Shown piece by piece: positions 17,273-27,185 of a stretch of 64,000 nucleotides of DNA (the first letter of the stretch is position 1; every line of letters starts with the position of its first letter). Under the pieces are notes generated by a model. The model was not told the origin of the DNA, did no database searches, and saw only the letters and a list, made by a program, of their open reading frames with translations. Source of the DNA: Lentimicrobiaceae bacterium (GTDB lineage Bacteria > Bacteroidota > Bacteroidia > Bacteroidales > F082); NCBI GenBank assembly GCA_018661505.1, contig JABJIE010000007.1, forward strand, positions 35,011 through 99,010, written 5' to 3'. A program made the position numbers and the translations under genes.

Positions 17273-18277
17273 ATGTCAAAAATTAATGCAGCAATAACCG
17301 GAATCCATGGCTGGGTGCCTGAATATGTTTTGACCAACGAGGAGCTTGAAACTTTTCTAGATACAACAGACGAGTGGATAATGACGCGTACTGGCATTAG
17401 AGAAAGGCATATTTTAAAGGGAGAAAATATGGGCACGTCTGTTATTGGAACAGAGGCCGTAAAAGGTTTATTAGAAAAAACAAATACTGCTCCCGATGAA
17501 GTTGACCTAGTTATATGTGCAACTGTCACCCCAGACATGCTTTTTCCAGCAACCTCAACAATAATTTGTGACAAAGTAGGTATTAAAAATGCATTTAGTT
17601 TTGATTTAAACGCAGCATGTACCGGATTTTTATACGCCTTGGATACCGCAAGAAGATATGTTGAATCCGGATCCTATAAAAAAGTTATTGTCGTAGGTGC
17701 TGATAAAATGTCTTCAATTGTTGACTACACAGACCGAACAACTTGTGTTTTATTTGGTGACGCAGGTGGTGCTGTTCTTTTAGAGCCAACTAGTGATGGT
17801 TTGGGAATAATAGATTCGGTACTAAAGAGTGATGGCATGGGTAGAGACCACCTTTATCAAAAGGCAGGAGGGTCAAGCTACCCCCCAACCCACGAAACCA
17901 TTGATGCTCGACAACATTATATCTATCAGGAGGGTCAGGCGGTATTCAAATTTGCTGTTACAAAAATGGCGGATGTGAGTGCTGAAATAATGGAGCGAAA
18001 TAACCTTGGTGCTGAAGACATATCATACCTTGTGCCACATCAGGCTAATATGAGAATAATTGATGCAACAGCTCGTCGCATGGGGATTGAAAGAGACAAG
18101 GTTATGATAAACATTGAGCGCTACGGAAACACAACAAACGCAACAATTCCCATGTGTTTACATGAGTGGTCTCCAAAACTACAAAAGGGTGACATCCTTG
18201 TTCTAGCTGCCTTTGGTGGAGGTTTTACCTGGGGTTCCATGTACATAAAGTGGGCTGTTAATGGAAGCTCTAAATAA
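17273..18277 (+). CDS. fabH: 3-oxoacyl-ACP synthase III
   Basis: FabH starts type II fatty-acid synthesis by condensing acetyl-CoA with malonyl-ACP. The 334-aa thiolase-fold enzyme has the KAS III triad: C116 in NAACTGFL, H256 in VPHQANMRI and N286 in [10 protein letters not shown]. The closing [11 protein letters not shown] is also typical. A short N-terminal segment with TGIHGWVPE opens the fold. It follows yceD-rpmF, a classical neighbourhood, but without plsX and with its own promoter and an upstream terminator, so it is probably transcribed independently. Confidence 0.97.
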   Translation: MSKINAAITGIHGWVPEYVLTNEELETFLDTTDEWIMTRTGIRERHILKGENMGTSVIGTEAVKGLLEKTNTAPDEVDLVICATVTPDMLFPATSTIICDKVGIKNAFSFDLNAACTGFLYALDTARRYVESGSYKKVIVVGADKMSSIVDYTDRTTCVLFGDAGGAVLLEPTSDGLGIIDSVLKSDGMGRDHLYQKAGGSSYPPTHETIDARQHYIYQEGQAVFKFAVTKMADVSAEIMERNNLGAEDISYLVPHQANMRIIDATARRMGIERDKVMINIERYGNTTNATIPMCLHEWSPKLQKGDILVLAAFGGGFTWGSMYIKWAVNGSSK

Positions 18278-18319
18278 ATAATTTGAGAATTGTAGCTGCG
18301 TAAAAAGGTAGCCTATATC

Positions 18320-19777
18320 CTATCTGATTTTTAAAAACGTTTTTGTCATCACCCCCTTGGTATTTCTATATTTTACAAAATATATGCCGGGTAAATAGCC
18401 CTCAACATTTAGCTTGTATATTTGTTGTGGTAGTATTTTTAACCCATCAACCCTAAGTCCCCGAGTATTGAATACGTGAACATTCATTGCCTCAGAATCA
18501 TTATTCTTGAGTAAGATGTTGATTTGGGCAGGGTTAGGGTATAATGAAAGGAGGGGTTGTTGATGTTCATAAATCCCAACTGTGATTGAAATTATAGCTG
18601 ATGTAGTGTCCCAGCTATTAAGGTTATTTGAAACAAACTGTACCACATTGTATGGTCCTGAATTGGAATAAGTGTGGCTGGGGTTTTGCTCCGTACTATA
18701 ATTACCATCACCAAAATCCCAATACCAGCTATTTGCTTTTTGACTTTGATCATAAAAGTATGCGTTATTTTCGATCTGCTCGTGATAAAATCCTGCATAT
18801 GGCATATGGATAGAATGAGAAAAAGACACTGTTTTATTAAAAACCGTATCCCAATAAGCATTTGGGCCAACCGGCCAGTTGCCATTATTGGTTCCATAAA
18901 ACTCATGTCCTTCGCCTACTACAAAATATTTTTCTGGTTTATATCCCAAGTTTTCAATTCTTTCGGCTATCAATTCACTTCCATAAGAAGCTGGAAACGC
19001 AGGATTTCCAAATGCCGCTCCATAGCCAAATGGAACCACACCATCATCGGTTCCATGAACTAATAAAACGGGAATTGTATCGGTCTCAACAATAAGAGTA
19101 GTATCTTGTAACGATCCCCACAAACCAACCAGTCCGTTTGATTTTCCCAGGTGAGAATAATTATTTCCAGAACAATCCAAGCATCCCAAATCAGGGTTCG
19201 AATATGTTTCAGGGGGCCTTTCATCCTCGGTATCTAAAAATATATTATGTAGCCCAACAAAAGAACCTGCGCTACTACCAAGCATGTATATGTTATTAGT
19301 GTCTATGTTGTATACATTTCTATTTTCCTTGAGAAACCTAATCGCCGTGCGTCCGTCTTGTAGGCCCCTGTATACCGCTCTTATTGAACTCGCTGAGCTC
19401 AGGGGATTCATTCCTAAACGATAGTCTATGCTTGCTGTAACATAACCCCTGTGTGCCATTGAATCACAAAAAGCCACCATGTCTTCAGCCAGCTTTGATC
19501 CCGTAAGAAAAGCACCTGAGTGCATGCACAACAATACTGGTCGTTTGGACAGGGTATCGCCCACCGGTAGATAAATGTCCATTAACAAGTCTTCATCCAT
19601 GGTTAGGCTTTCCAGTATATATGGGAATAAAAGAGCAGGCGCATTGCCATATATAACATTTGTATTAATTTCGATTTCGGAGAAAACAGGAGAGGTATAT
19701 CGATTATTATAGGGTATTTGACCCATTAAATTAATGGATGCCAACAAAAAAGCAAACGTAACCAGTTTGTATTTCAT
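18320..19777 (-). CDS. secreted alpha/beta-hydrolase esterase with PKD and T9SS domains
   Basis: The ATG at 19777 (product 485 aa) is chosen over an in-frame ATG at 19819. It gives a clean signal peptide (MKYKLVTFAFLLASINLMGQ), and the promoter box at 19796-19803 lies between the two. An alpha/beta-hydrolase domain (about 45-330) has an HSGAF oxyanion loop, the nucleophile S169 in GSSAG, an HGTDDGVVPF acid region and GEGHEFYG for the histidine. It resembles the BD-FAE/carboxylesterase group. A PKD domain follows (WYWDFGDGNYSTEQNPSHTY). A type IX C-terminal sorting domain ends it (LYPNPAQINILL to the end). The protein is probably exported to the surface; its substrate is unknown. Confidence 0.87.
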   Translation of the reverse strand: MKYKLVTFAFLLASINLMGQIPYNNRYTSPVFSEIEINTNVIYGNAPALLFPYILESLTMDEDLLMDIYLPVGDTLSKRPVLLCMHSGAFLTGSKLAEDMVAFCDSMAHRGYVTASIDYRLGMNPLSSASSIRAVYRGLQDGRTAIRFLKENRNVYNIDTNNIYMLGSSAGSFVGLHNIFLDTEDERPPETYSNPDLGCLDCSGNNYSHLGKSNGLVGLWGSLQDTTLIVETDTIPVLLVHGTDDGVVPFGYGAAFGNPAFPASYGSELIAERIENLGYKPEKYFVVGEGHEFYGTNNGNWPVGPNAYWDTVFNKTVSFSHSIHMPYAGFYHEQIENNAYFYDQSQKANSWYWDFGDGNYSTEQNPSHTYSNSGPYNVVQFVSNNLNSWDTTSAIISITVGIYEHQQPLLSLYPNPAQINILLKNNDSEAMNVHVFNTRGLRVDGLKILPQQIYKLNVEGYLPGIYFVKYRNTKGVMTKTFLKIR

Positions 19778-19795
19778 TTTTAAAATAACCACAGG

Positions 19796-19803
19796 CAAAT
19801 TTA
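19796..19803 (-). promoter_or_regulatory. -7 promoter box TAAATTTG for the esterase
   Basis: Minus-strand TAAATTTGC matches TAnnTTTG, 18 bases before the ATG at 19777 and downstream of the in-frame ATG at 19819. This argues for the shorter protein. Confidence 0.55.
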
Positions 19804-19930
19804 GAAAAAAACTATTCAAAAATATTACTTATAAAACAACTCGGGTTGCAATATAAAACGAGAAAATAATTTAGCTTAATTTAGACCTCTTATTGTTAAT
19901 ATTACTAAAGCTTTTATTTAATTATTTAGT

Positions 19931-21514
19931 ATGAACTCAAAAATGCTTTTGTTTGTGTTTGTTACACTATTCCTATCGGTTCAAAAAACACATTCATGCA
20001 CAAATATTCTTGTAACAAAGGGCGCTTCTGTTGATAGCGCAACTTATTTGGTATATTTAAATGATGGTGAATGGCTTTACAAGTTAAATCAAACCCCCGC
20101 TAAAAATCATTCTAAGGGAGACTCTTTGGTATATACAAGTATGACCGGTATTAAGTCTATGGTACATCAAGTTCCTCATACACATGCAATAATTGGTTTT
20201 CAAATGAATGAGTACCAGCTTGCAATTGGAGAAACAACCTTTCTTGGTAGAGAAGAGCTCTGGGATAAGAACAAACCATTAAAATACTGGGAACTAATGG
20301 AATTGGCTCTGTTAAGGGCTAAAACAGCCCGGGAGGCTATTGGTGTAATAACAAGCCTGGTAGAACAATATGGCTATGGAAGTGAGGGTGAGTCTTTCTC
20401 GATAGCAGACCCCAATGAGGCCTGGATACTTGAAATGACAGGTGCTGGTGGTGCTGGTGGCGCCATTTGGGTAGCAATGAAAGTGCCCAACGGCATGATT
20501 GCCGCACACGCAAACCGTTCTCGCATCGGTGAATTTCCACTGGATGACCCTGAAAATTGTATCTATTCTGATAATGTTATTTCATTTGCAGTCGAGAAAG
20601 GCTATTATAACCCTGATGGTGACGAGCCTTTTAGATTTAATAACGCTTATGACCCACCTACACCAAAGCACATAAGATATTCTGAATCTAGAGTCTGGAG
20701 TGTTTATAATAGAGCTGCTCCATCGGCCGGTTTAACACATAAATATAGCCGGGGAGAGGGCGGTGAAAAAGAGTATCCTTTGTTTATTAGCCCTGATAAA
20801 AAGCTAACATTAGCCGATGTGTTTTCTTTGGTTAGAGATCATTACGAAGATACTGAAATTGATATGACCACAGGTTTAGCAGCAGGTCCATTTGGAAACC
20901 CTAATAGGATAAGACCATTATCCTGGGAAGCTGACTCTATTGTATATTCCTTTGAAAGACCTATTTCTACTTACAATACCGCATTTTCATTTATAGCACA
21001 ATTACGAGGCTATCTTCCAGATGAAATTGGAGGAATCGCTTGGTTTGGTGTTGACGATACTTACACTTCCTGTTATTTTCCAATATACTGCTGTGTAACA
21101 GAAATATCTAAGCCCTTTTCAACAGGTGACATAAATAGTTACTCTCGGGAGTCAGCTTGGTGGTCGTTCAACTTTGTGTCAAATTTTGCGAATATAAGAT
21201 ACTCATATATGATAGAGGATATAAGGGCGGTACAGATGGAGGTTGAAAATATTATTATTTCACAGCAAGACTCTATTGAAACAGAGGCCTTGAGCATGGG
21301 TGAGCATGAGCGCATAGAATTTCTAACAGCCCACTCATTTAAAATGGGTGAGATGGTTCATAATCGGTGGGTTGAATTAGGAGATAAGTTAATTACCAAA
21401 TACAATGATGGTTATATAAAAAGTGATAATAATCAAATTGAAGAGAGGGGATATTCCTCTGAATGGTTAAATATAATCTCCAAAAAGGATGGTGAAAGAT
21501 ATCGTATTCCTTAA
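19931..21514 (+). CDS. C69-family dipeptidase, exported
   Basis: A 527-aa N-terminal-nucleophile peptidase of family C69 (PepD-like). The signal peptide ends at HS, leaving Cys23 (SCTNILVTKGAS) as the catalytic N-terminal residue after processing. Family motifs follow: ETTFLGREELWD, the AREAIGVITSLVEQYGYGSEGESFSIADPNEAWILEM block (about 135-170), MIAAHANRSRIGEFP, and WFGVDDTYTSCYFPIYC near 375. These enzymes hydrolyse dipeptides; with a signal peptide it would act in the periplasm. It is a single gene. Confidence 0.9.
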   Translation: MNSKMLLFVFVTLFLSVQKTHSCTNILVTKGASVDSATYLVYLNDGEWLYKLNQTPAKNHSKGDSLVYTSMTGIKSMVHQVPHTHAIIGFQMNEYQLAIGETTFLGREELWDKNKPLKYWELMELALLRAKTAREAIGVITSLVEQYGYGSEGESFSIADPNEAWILEMTGAGGAGGAIWVAMKVPNGMIAAHANRSRIGEFPLDDPENCIYSDNVISFAVEKGYYNPDGDEPFRFNNAYDPPTPKHIRYSESRVWSVYNRAAPSAGLTHKYSRGEGGEKEYPLFISPDKKLTLADVFSLVRDHYEDTEIDMTTGLAAGPFGNPNRIRPLSWEADSIVYSFERPISTYNTAFSFIAQLRGYLPDEIGGIAWFGVDDTYTSCYFPIYCCVTEISKPFSTGDINSYSRESAWWSFNFVSNFANIRYSYMIEDIRAVQMEVENIIISQQDSIETEALSMGEHERIEFLTAHSFKMGEMVHNRWVELGDKLITKYNDGYIKSDNNQIEERGYSSEWLNIISKKDGERYRIP

Positions 21515-21557
21515 TAATAAAACAGGTTAACCTGGGTGTGCAAAAGCGTTTTTAAAA

Positions 21558-21586
21558 TTGAATTTATTTAAAATTACCTACCTTAG
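21558..21586 (+). promoter_or_regulatory. promoter for the HdeD-like gene (TTG-18-TACCTTAG)
   Basis: TTG at 21558-21560 and TACCTTAG at 21579-21586 with 18 bases between resemble the -33/-7 pair, with one mismatch in the -7 box. The position shows that the coding region starts at the ATG at 21609, not at this TTG. Confidence 0.45.
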
Positions 21587-21608
21587 CACAACACATAAAT
21601 TAAAAACC

Positions 21609-22139
21609 ATGAATAATATTTCTTACTCAAAAAACTGGTGGGCGCTTGCTTTTAATGGTATCATAGCTCTTTTGTTCGGTTTATTGGCAATCTTTGCTCC
21701 GCGTGAAACTCTAGAGGTCGTTATAAAGTACTTCGGTATTGTTATGCTTATTGTTGGTGTTGCCATGCTCTTTGGGGCATACTCAAGTATGAAAAACAAA
21801 CTAAACTACGGTACAGATTTAATAAGCGCAATTATTACGGTTGCCCTGGGGGTGGTACTTTCTTTTTTCACCGAAAAAACCCTTGAAGTTATTGTTGTAG
21901 TAATCGGGATCTGGGCTATTGTTCTGGGAATAGGGCAACTTATAATAATGTCTGCTCTTACTTCAAAGCCCGATAAAAATTATATGTTGTATTGTGGTCT
22001 ATTTACTTTGGTTTTTGGAGTCCTGATGTTTTTTAACCCTTTTACTATGGCGTCAGTGATGACTGTGGTGGTTGGTATTATGGCGGTGGTTATTGGTGTT
22101 GTTTTGATTTCGTTTGCTTTCAAGCTTAAAAACTTATAA
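21609..22139 (+). CDS. HdeD/DUF308-family membrane protein
   Basis: A 176-aa integral membrane protein with six hydrophobic helices in three pairs. It begins NWWALAFNGIIALLFGLLAI, the typical opening of HdeD/DUF308 proteins, and has internal DUF308 repeats (LGVVLSFFTEKTLE, FGVLMFFNPFTMA). The family is linked to acid or general stress in enterobacteria; its role in Bacteroidota is unknown. The start is the ATG at 21609, because an upstream TTG in frame overlaps the likely promoter. It converges on recJ with an 18-base gap. Confidence 0.88.
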   Translation: MNNISYSKNWWALAFNGIIALLFGLLAIFAPRETLEVVIKYFGIVMLIVGVAMLFGAYSSMKNKLNYGTDLISAIITVALGVVLSFFTEKTLEVIVVVIGIWAIVLGIGQLIIMSALTSKPDKNYMLYCGLFTLVFGVLMFFNPFTMASVMTVVVGIMAVVIGVVLISFAFKLKNL

Positions 22140-22157
22140 ATCATCCCCTTGGATGTT

Positions 22158-23921
22158 TTAATCATGAAATTTAATGTCCAAAACTCTCAGCTGAAGCGTT
22201 GTATTTCCAAGCCAGAAATTTTCTTCGATATGATAACATATGTCGAAAATTTTACCCTCTTTCATCTTTTTAAAATGCCTTGCTTGATTAAATGCTATTG
22301 AGGGGACAGGGTTACCCGTTCTATCAGGGTGGACTGCTGAAAACTTTAGGTGCTTGCTCTCATCATTCTTACCTACAAGTTTAACATATCCCGTGTCGAT
22401 AACGTTTTTGGTTAAAAATACCGGAGACATATTACCTGGACCAAACGGCGCAAATTGCCTTAGTATTTTATAGAACTTGTAGTTTATGTCGCTTATAAAA
22501 AGTTCGGTATCAATTTCTATTTCTGGAATAAGCATCTCTTGTGTAATGTTTTCTTCGGTATACTTATTAAACTCTGTGATAAAGCTTTCGAGATTTTCAG
22601 GTTTCAGTGACATTCCCGCAGCATAAGTATGGCCACCAAAGTTTTCTAGAAGATGAGATGTTGATTCAATTGCATTATAAACATCAAATCCTTTAACCGA
22701 GCGCGCAGAGCCCGTGATTAAACCATCTGCCCTGGTCAATACAACGGTGGGCCTATAATAGTTATCTATAAGCCTTGATGCAACTATACCAACAACACCC
22801 TTATGCCAATTAGCATTATAAACAATAGATGCTTTTTTACTAACTCCATTACCGCTCTCTCTGTTAGCAAGCATTTGTAAGGCCTCTCTGGTTATGTTGG
22901 TATCCAGTTTGCGTCGCGTTAAATTTAGTTCGTTTATTTGGTTGCCAAGTCTTATGGTGTGACCTTTATTATTGCTGATAAGAAGTCTTACAGAATCTGT
23001 TGCACTGTCTATCCTGCCTGCAGCATTTATTTTTGGGCCTATTAGGAACACAAGATCTGTTATTGTTATTTTCCTATCGAAATAATGCGTGGGGCCCAGT
23101 GAGGTTCTTTTTTTTATTCCAGCGGAGTTTAAAAGATATGTTATTCCTATACGGGGAGACATGTTAAGATTTTCTAATCCAAAATATGATAGAGTTCTAT
23201 TTTCTCCTACAATTGCAACCATATCAGCGGCAATACTTATGGCAACAAGGTCAAGAAAAGCATAGGTGGTTTCTGGTGGCATTTCAAACCTAGCGGCAAG
23301 AGCTTGTATGAGTTTAAAACCAACTCCAGCTCCAGACAGCTCCTTAAAAGGATAATTACAATCATTTTGTTTGGGGTCTAAAACAGCGATCGCCTCTGGA
23401 ATCTTATCTCCTGGGCGATGATGGTCGCAAATAATTATGTCTAGCCCTTTTTTATTTGCATATTCAACCTTTTCAACCGCCTTAATTCCACAGTCAAGTG
23501 ATATCATCAACGTGTGGCCTTCAGAAACAGCATAATCTATCCCCTTAAAAGAAATTCCATAGCCCTCGTTGTAACGATCTGGTATATAAAAATCGACTAA
23601 TTTGTGGGTGCCTTTCAGGAAAGAATAAACAATACTAACAGCAGTGGTTCCGTCCACATCATAATCACCATATACTAGTATTTTTTCTCCATTTTCTCTG
23701 GCTTTTTCCAGGCGGTTAATTGCTTTATCCATTCCCTTCATTAGAAAAGGATCATGCAATTTGCTTATTTCTGGACGAAAAAAAGACTTGGCTGTTTGAT
23801 AGCTTTTAATACCTCTCTGAGCCAAGAGGTTGGCGAGTTTGTGGTTGATATTAAGCGCCTTTGAAAGCGGCTCAATAATCTTATTATCAGCCACTTTTTT
23901 TATCACCCACCTCTTTTCCAT
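22158..23921 (-). CDS. recJ: single-stranded-DNA-specific exonuclease RecJ
   Basis: RecJ is a 5'-3' ssDNA exonuclease used in recombination and mismatch repair. The 587-aa product has the DHH-superfamily motifs in order: GDYDVDG (85-91), LDCGI (142-146), ICDHHRPGD (DHH 166-168), a PKINAAGRID segment (about 292-301), and the DHHA1 domain with ENFGGHTYAAGMSL (about 427-440). The C-terminal OB fold follows. Length is normal. It is a single gene between convergent and same-strand neighbours; no clear promoter box was found upstream. Confidence 0.96.
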   Translation of the reverse strand: MEKRWVIKKVADNKIIEPLSKALNINHKLANLLAQRGIKSYQTAKSFFRPEISKLHDPFLMKGMDKAINRLEKARENGEKILVYGDYDVDGTTAVSIVYSFLKGTHKLVDFYIPDRYNEGYGISFKGIDYAVSEGHTLMISLDCGIKAVEKVEYANKKGLDIIICDHHRPGDKIPEAIAVLDPKQNDCNYPFKELSGAGVGFKLIQALAARFEMPPETTYAFLDLVAISIAADMVAIVGENRTLSYFGLENLNMSPRIGITYLLNSAGIKKRTSLGPTHYFDRKITITDLVFLIGPKINAAGRIDSATDSVRLLISNNKGHTIRLGNQINELNLTRRKLDTNITREALQMLANRESGNGVSKKASIVYNANWHKGVVGIVASRLIDNYYRPTVVLTRADGLITGSARSVKGFDVYNAIESTSHLLENFGGHTYAAGMSLKPENLESFITEFNKYTEENITQEMLIPEIEIDTELFISDINYKFYKILRQFAPFGPGNMSPVFLTKNVIDTGYVKLVGKNDESKHLKFSAVHPDRTGNPVPSIAFNQARHFKKMKEGKIFDICYHIEENFWLGNTTLQLRVLDIKFHD

Positions 23922-24118
23922 GCTTAAAATTTTATTCTGTAAATATATGTATTTATGCCATAAAATACGGGATGTTTGTGTATATTATAAGAAAGCGTCT
24001 ATTCTTAAGAGTATTAGAATAAACTCTTAGTTATTTACTAAACCTCTCCTGTTTTGTTACTCTGTTTTTTTAGTTTCAGCACTAGTGGTTTGATGACGCA
24101 ATGACTATTTGGTTATCA

Positions 24119-25360
24119 CTAAAAGCTTGACCTCATCGCTTCCACCGGATCAAGCCGAGATGCTGACCATGCTGGTATAAATCCCGACACGAATCCTATC
24201 ATGGCAGAAACTAATATTCCCAATGTAATATTTCCAAGTGTAAGTATTAGTTCAAAGTTGAAAATCGAGCTTACCATAAAGGTTAGGGCGTATACTATTA
24301 CCAAGCCTACTATACCGCCAATTATTGCAAGGAATACCGCTTCGAATAAAAATTGCAATAATATAAAGTAGTTTTTGGCGCCGAGAGCCTTCTGTATTCC
24401 AATTTGATTTGTGCGTTCTTTAACACTAACAAACATTATGTTTGCAACACCAAAGCCACCAACTAGTAATGAAAAACCACCAATTATCCACCCAACGGTT
24501 GCTATAACCGCAAAAAGCTGATCAAATCCTTTGTTTATTATGTCTGTTTCATTTAAAGCAAAGCTGTCGTCTGCTGAAGGGGGTAGCTTCCTTATGGAGC
24601 GCATTATTCCTGTTAGCTCATCAATCATTTGATCGTTGGACACATCCGATCTTGCCTTTACAATAATCGTTGTACCAGTTCGTCTAAAATCCAATAGTTT
24701 TTGACCATATTTTGCCGGTATTATAATCCAATTGTCTTTAGAGTTGCCAAAAATATCTTCTCCTTGTTTCTTGGTTACCCCTATCACATCTGTTTTCCGT
24801 CCAAACACCTTTATTTTTCTGCCTATAGCATCTTTTCCCTTGAATAAGCTTTCGGCAATATCTGCGCCTATGATCGCAATGTTTCGGCCACTATGAGATT
24901 CTGCTGGAGTGAAATACCTTCCTTCCTGAAGGTCAAACGGCATAACCTTGGTGTAATCTTGGGATACAGGTACTATTGGCACATTCTCAACCCTGTCTGC
25001 TCCATAATAAACATCGCGATTCACGCTTACCATAAATGCAGAAGCGGCAGCGGTATTAGACCTTTTCATAATTTCTCCCATTTCCTTTAGCGTAGGCTCG
25101 GGTCTCTGATAGTATTTCCACCACGGGTATTCAGAACCCACCTTCCATGGCCACTTCTGGATAAATATAACATTGCTTCCAAGTGAGCTTATTTCACTTT
25201 TTATGGCGCTTTCTAGGCTATCAAAAACGGTGAATACCGAAATAATTGAGAATATTCCAATGGTAATACCTAGTAACGAAAGCACACTTCTTATTTTGTT
25301 TATGGCCAGCGCGTGGGTGGCGAAAAGTATACTTTCTGATATTAATTTGAGTATTTTCAT
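24119..25360 (-). CDS. MacB/FtsX-type ABC transporter permease
   Basis: A 413-aa permease of the MacB family. It has one transmembrane helix near 20-45 (IRSVLSLLGITIGIFSIISV), a large periplasmic MacB_PCD domain (about 50-255) and three C-terminal helices in an FtsX domain (IGGFSLLVGGFGVANIMFVSVKERTNQIGIQKALGAK is the conserved cytoplasmic-loop block). The protein ends DPVEAMRSSF, as MacB permeases do. The partner ATPase and membrane-fusion protein are not next to it, so the substrate cannot be inferred. It probably exports a lipid, peptide or drug, or acts mechanically across the envelope. Confidence 0.9.
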   Translation of the reverse strand: MKILKLISESILFATHALAINKIRSVLSLLGITIGIFSIISVFTVFDSLESAIKSEISSLGSNVIFIQKWPWKVGSEYPWWKYYQRPEPTLKEMGEIMKRSNTAAASAFMVSVNRDVYYGADRVENVPIVPVSQDYTKVMPFDLQEGRYFTPAESHSGRNIAIIGADIAESLFKGKDAIGRKIKVFGRKTDVIGVTKKQGEDIFGNSKDNWIIIPAKYGQKLLDFRRTGTTIIVKARSDVSNDQMIDELTGIMRSIRKLPPSADDSFALNETDIINKGFDQLFAVIATVGWIIGGFSLLVGGFGVANIMFVSVKERTNQIGIQKALGAKNYFILLQFLFEAVFLAIIGGIVGLVIVYALTFMVSSIFNFELILTLGNITLGILVSAMIGFVSGFIPAWSASRLDPVEAMRSSF

Positions 25361-25539
25361 GTTTATCAGTGATAAATTGGAAGTAATGTTCAGTATTAGA
25401 TTACTACTGACTACTGTAAATTTCTAAATTTTCAAAAATCGTTAAAATATATGAGAAAAAGTCTCGTGTAAGTTAATTAAAACGTGTTATTTTGTAATAA
25501 ATTTTATTTTACAATAATTTCCAAAAACTTTCTTCTTAA

Positions 25540-27054
25540 ATGAAAAAAATAGAAACAGCATTAATTTCCGTATTTAATAAAGATGGTCTTGATTTGCTTC
25601 TTGAAAAATTAAATGGCTTGGGTATAAATTTTATATCAACTGGTGGTACTCATAGCTATATTAAAAAGATGGGTTATGAGGCAACTAAGGTAGAGGCCTT
25701 AACAACATACCCTTCTATTTTAGGCGGAAGGGTTAAAACACTACACCCAAAAGTAATGGGGGGAATACTTGCTCGCGGAGATAATGATGGTGATAAGAAA
25801 GAATTGGATGAATATGATATTATTCCAATAGACCTGGTTATTGTGGACCTTTATCCATTTGAAGAAACCCTTAAAACGGCAAGTGAGGAGGGTGAAATTA
25901 TTGAAAAAATAGACATTGGCGGAATAACCCTAATTAGAGCTGCTGCAAAGAATTTTAAAGACGTAATGGTGGTTCCGTCTTCGTGTCTTTATGAAGACTT
26001 TTTGTCTCTTCTTGATTCAAAAAACGGAAGTACAGAAATGGAAGATAGAAAATTCTACGCCGCCCAAGCATTTAACATTAGCTCACATTATGACACTGCA
26101 ATATTTAATTGGTTTAATCCTGGTAAAATTAACACTTTCAAGGTTAGTGATAATAAAGGAAATACCCTAAGATATGGTGAAAACCCTCATCAAAAAGGTA
26201 TTTTTTACGGTGATCTGGTAGAGGTTTTTGATCAGGTTCACGGAAAGGCAGTTTCATACAATAACCTGCTTGACCTTGATGCTGCCATTGGCCTAATCAA
26301 AGACTTTGAGGAAACAACATTTGCCGTTATCAAGCATAATAATGCCTGTGGTCTAGCATCAAGAGAAAACCTCACAGAGGCATGGAATGCGGCGCTAGCA
26401 GGAGATCCTGTTTCTGCATTTGGTGGGGTATTAACAACAAACAAAAATATAGACGCGGAAACCGCTAAAGAAATAAATAAAATTTTCTTTGAAATAGTTA
26501 TTGCACCATCATACGATGATGATGCTCTTGAGATACTAAAAAGCAAGAAAAATAGGATTATTTTAATACTAAAAAGTACAGGCTTTAATAGCCTTCAGTA
26601 TAGATCTTTATTAAATGGCGTTCTTGTTCAAGATAAAGATCTTAAAACTGAAATCTCAGAAGACCTTGTTAAAGCAACAAAAAGAAAACCCTCCGAAAGA
26701 GAGGTGGAAGATCTGTTGTTTGCTAACAAACTGGTTAAGCACACAAAGTCCAATACCATTGTTCTGGCAAATAATAAACAGCTTGTTGGCTCGGGAACTG
26801 GTCAAACTTCAAGAGTAGACGCCCTTAAACAGGCGATCGAAAAGGCTAAAAATTTTAAGCTTCCCCTAGAAGGAGCTGTTATGGCATCTGATGCATTTTT
26901 TCCTTTTCCTGACTGTGTAGAGATTGCAGAAAAGGCTGGTATAAAATCAGTTATACAACCAGGAGGCTCCATTCGTGATAAGGATTCCGTTGATTATTGT
27001 GACAATAACGGTATGTCAATGGTAATGACAGGAAACAGACATTTTAAGCATTAA
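25540..27054 (+). CDS. purH: bifunctional AICAR transformylase/IMP cyclohydrolase
   Basis: PurH carries out the last two steps of IMP synthesis. The 504-aa product has the N-terminal IMP cyclohydrolase domain (about 1-185; ISTGGTHSYIKKMG, TLHPKVMGGILAR, DLVIVDLYPFEETL). The AICAR transformylase domain follows (RYGENPHQKG near 210, the catalytic KHNNACG near 265, SDAFFPFPDCVEIAEKAGI near 450, IQPGGSIRD). The final GNRHFKH is typical. It lies upstream of mreBCD on the same strand with a 131-base gap, an order often seen in Bacteroidota. Confidence 0.97.
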   Translation: MKKIETALISVFNKDGLDLLLEKLNGLGINFISTGGTHSYIKKMGYEATKVEALTTYPSILGGRVKTLHPKVMGGILARGDNDGDKKELDEYDIIPIDLVIVDLYPFEETLKTASEEGEIIEKIDIGGITLIRAAAKNFKDVMVVPSSCLYEDFLSLLDSKNGSTEMEDRKFYAAQAFNISSHYDTAIFNWFNPGKINTFKVSDNKGNTLRYGENPHQKGIFYGDLVEVFDQVHGKAVSYNNLLDLDAAIGLIKDFEETTFAVIKHNNACGLASRENLTEAWNAALAGDPVSAFGGVLTTNKNIDAETAKEINKIFFEIVIAPSYDDDALEILKSKKNRIILILKSTGFNSLQYRSLLNGVLVQDKDLKTEISEDLVKATKRKPSEREVEDLLFANKLVKHTKSNTIVLANNKQLVGSGTGQTSRVDALKQAIEKAKNFKLPLEGAVMASDAFFPFPDCVEIAEKAGIKSVIQPGGSIRDKDSVDYCDNNGMSMVMTGNRHFKH

Positions 27055-27098
27055 ATTGCGCCATGAAACATCTTTTTATGAATCAAGTAAAAAAACTG

Positions 27099-27129
27099 TT
27101 GTTAACATCATAAAATTTCAATATTTTTA
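27099..27129 (+). promoter_or_regulatory. possible mreB promoter (TTG-20-TATTTTTA)
   Basis: TTG at 27099-27101 and TATTTTTA at 27122-27129 are 20 bases apart. The -7 box lacks the final G, so this is a weak call. It lies 56 bases before the mreB ATG. Confidence 0.3.
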
Positions 27130-27185
27130 CAAGCCACTAAGCGTAGTGTGGTTCGGATTGAATTACTAACAATTATTACTATTAT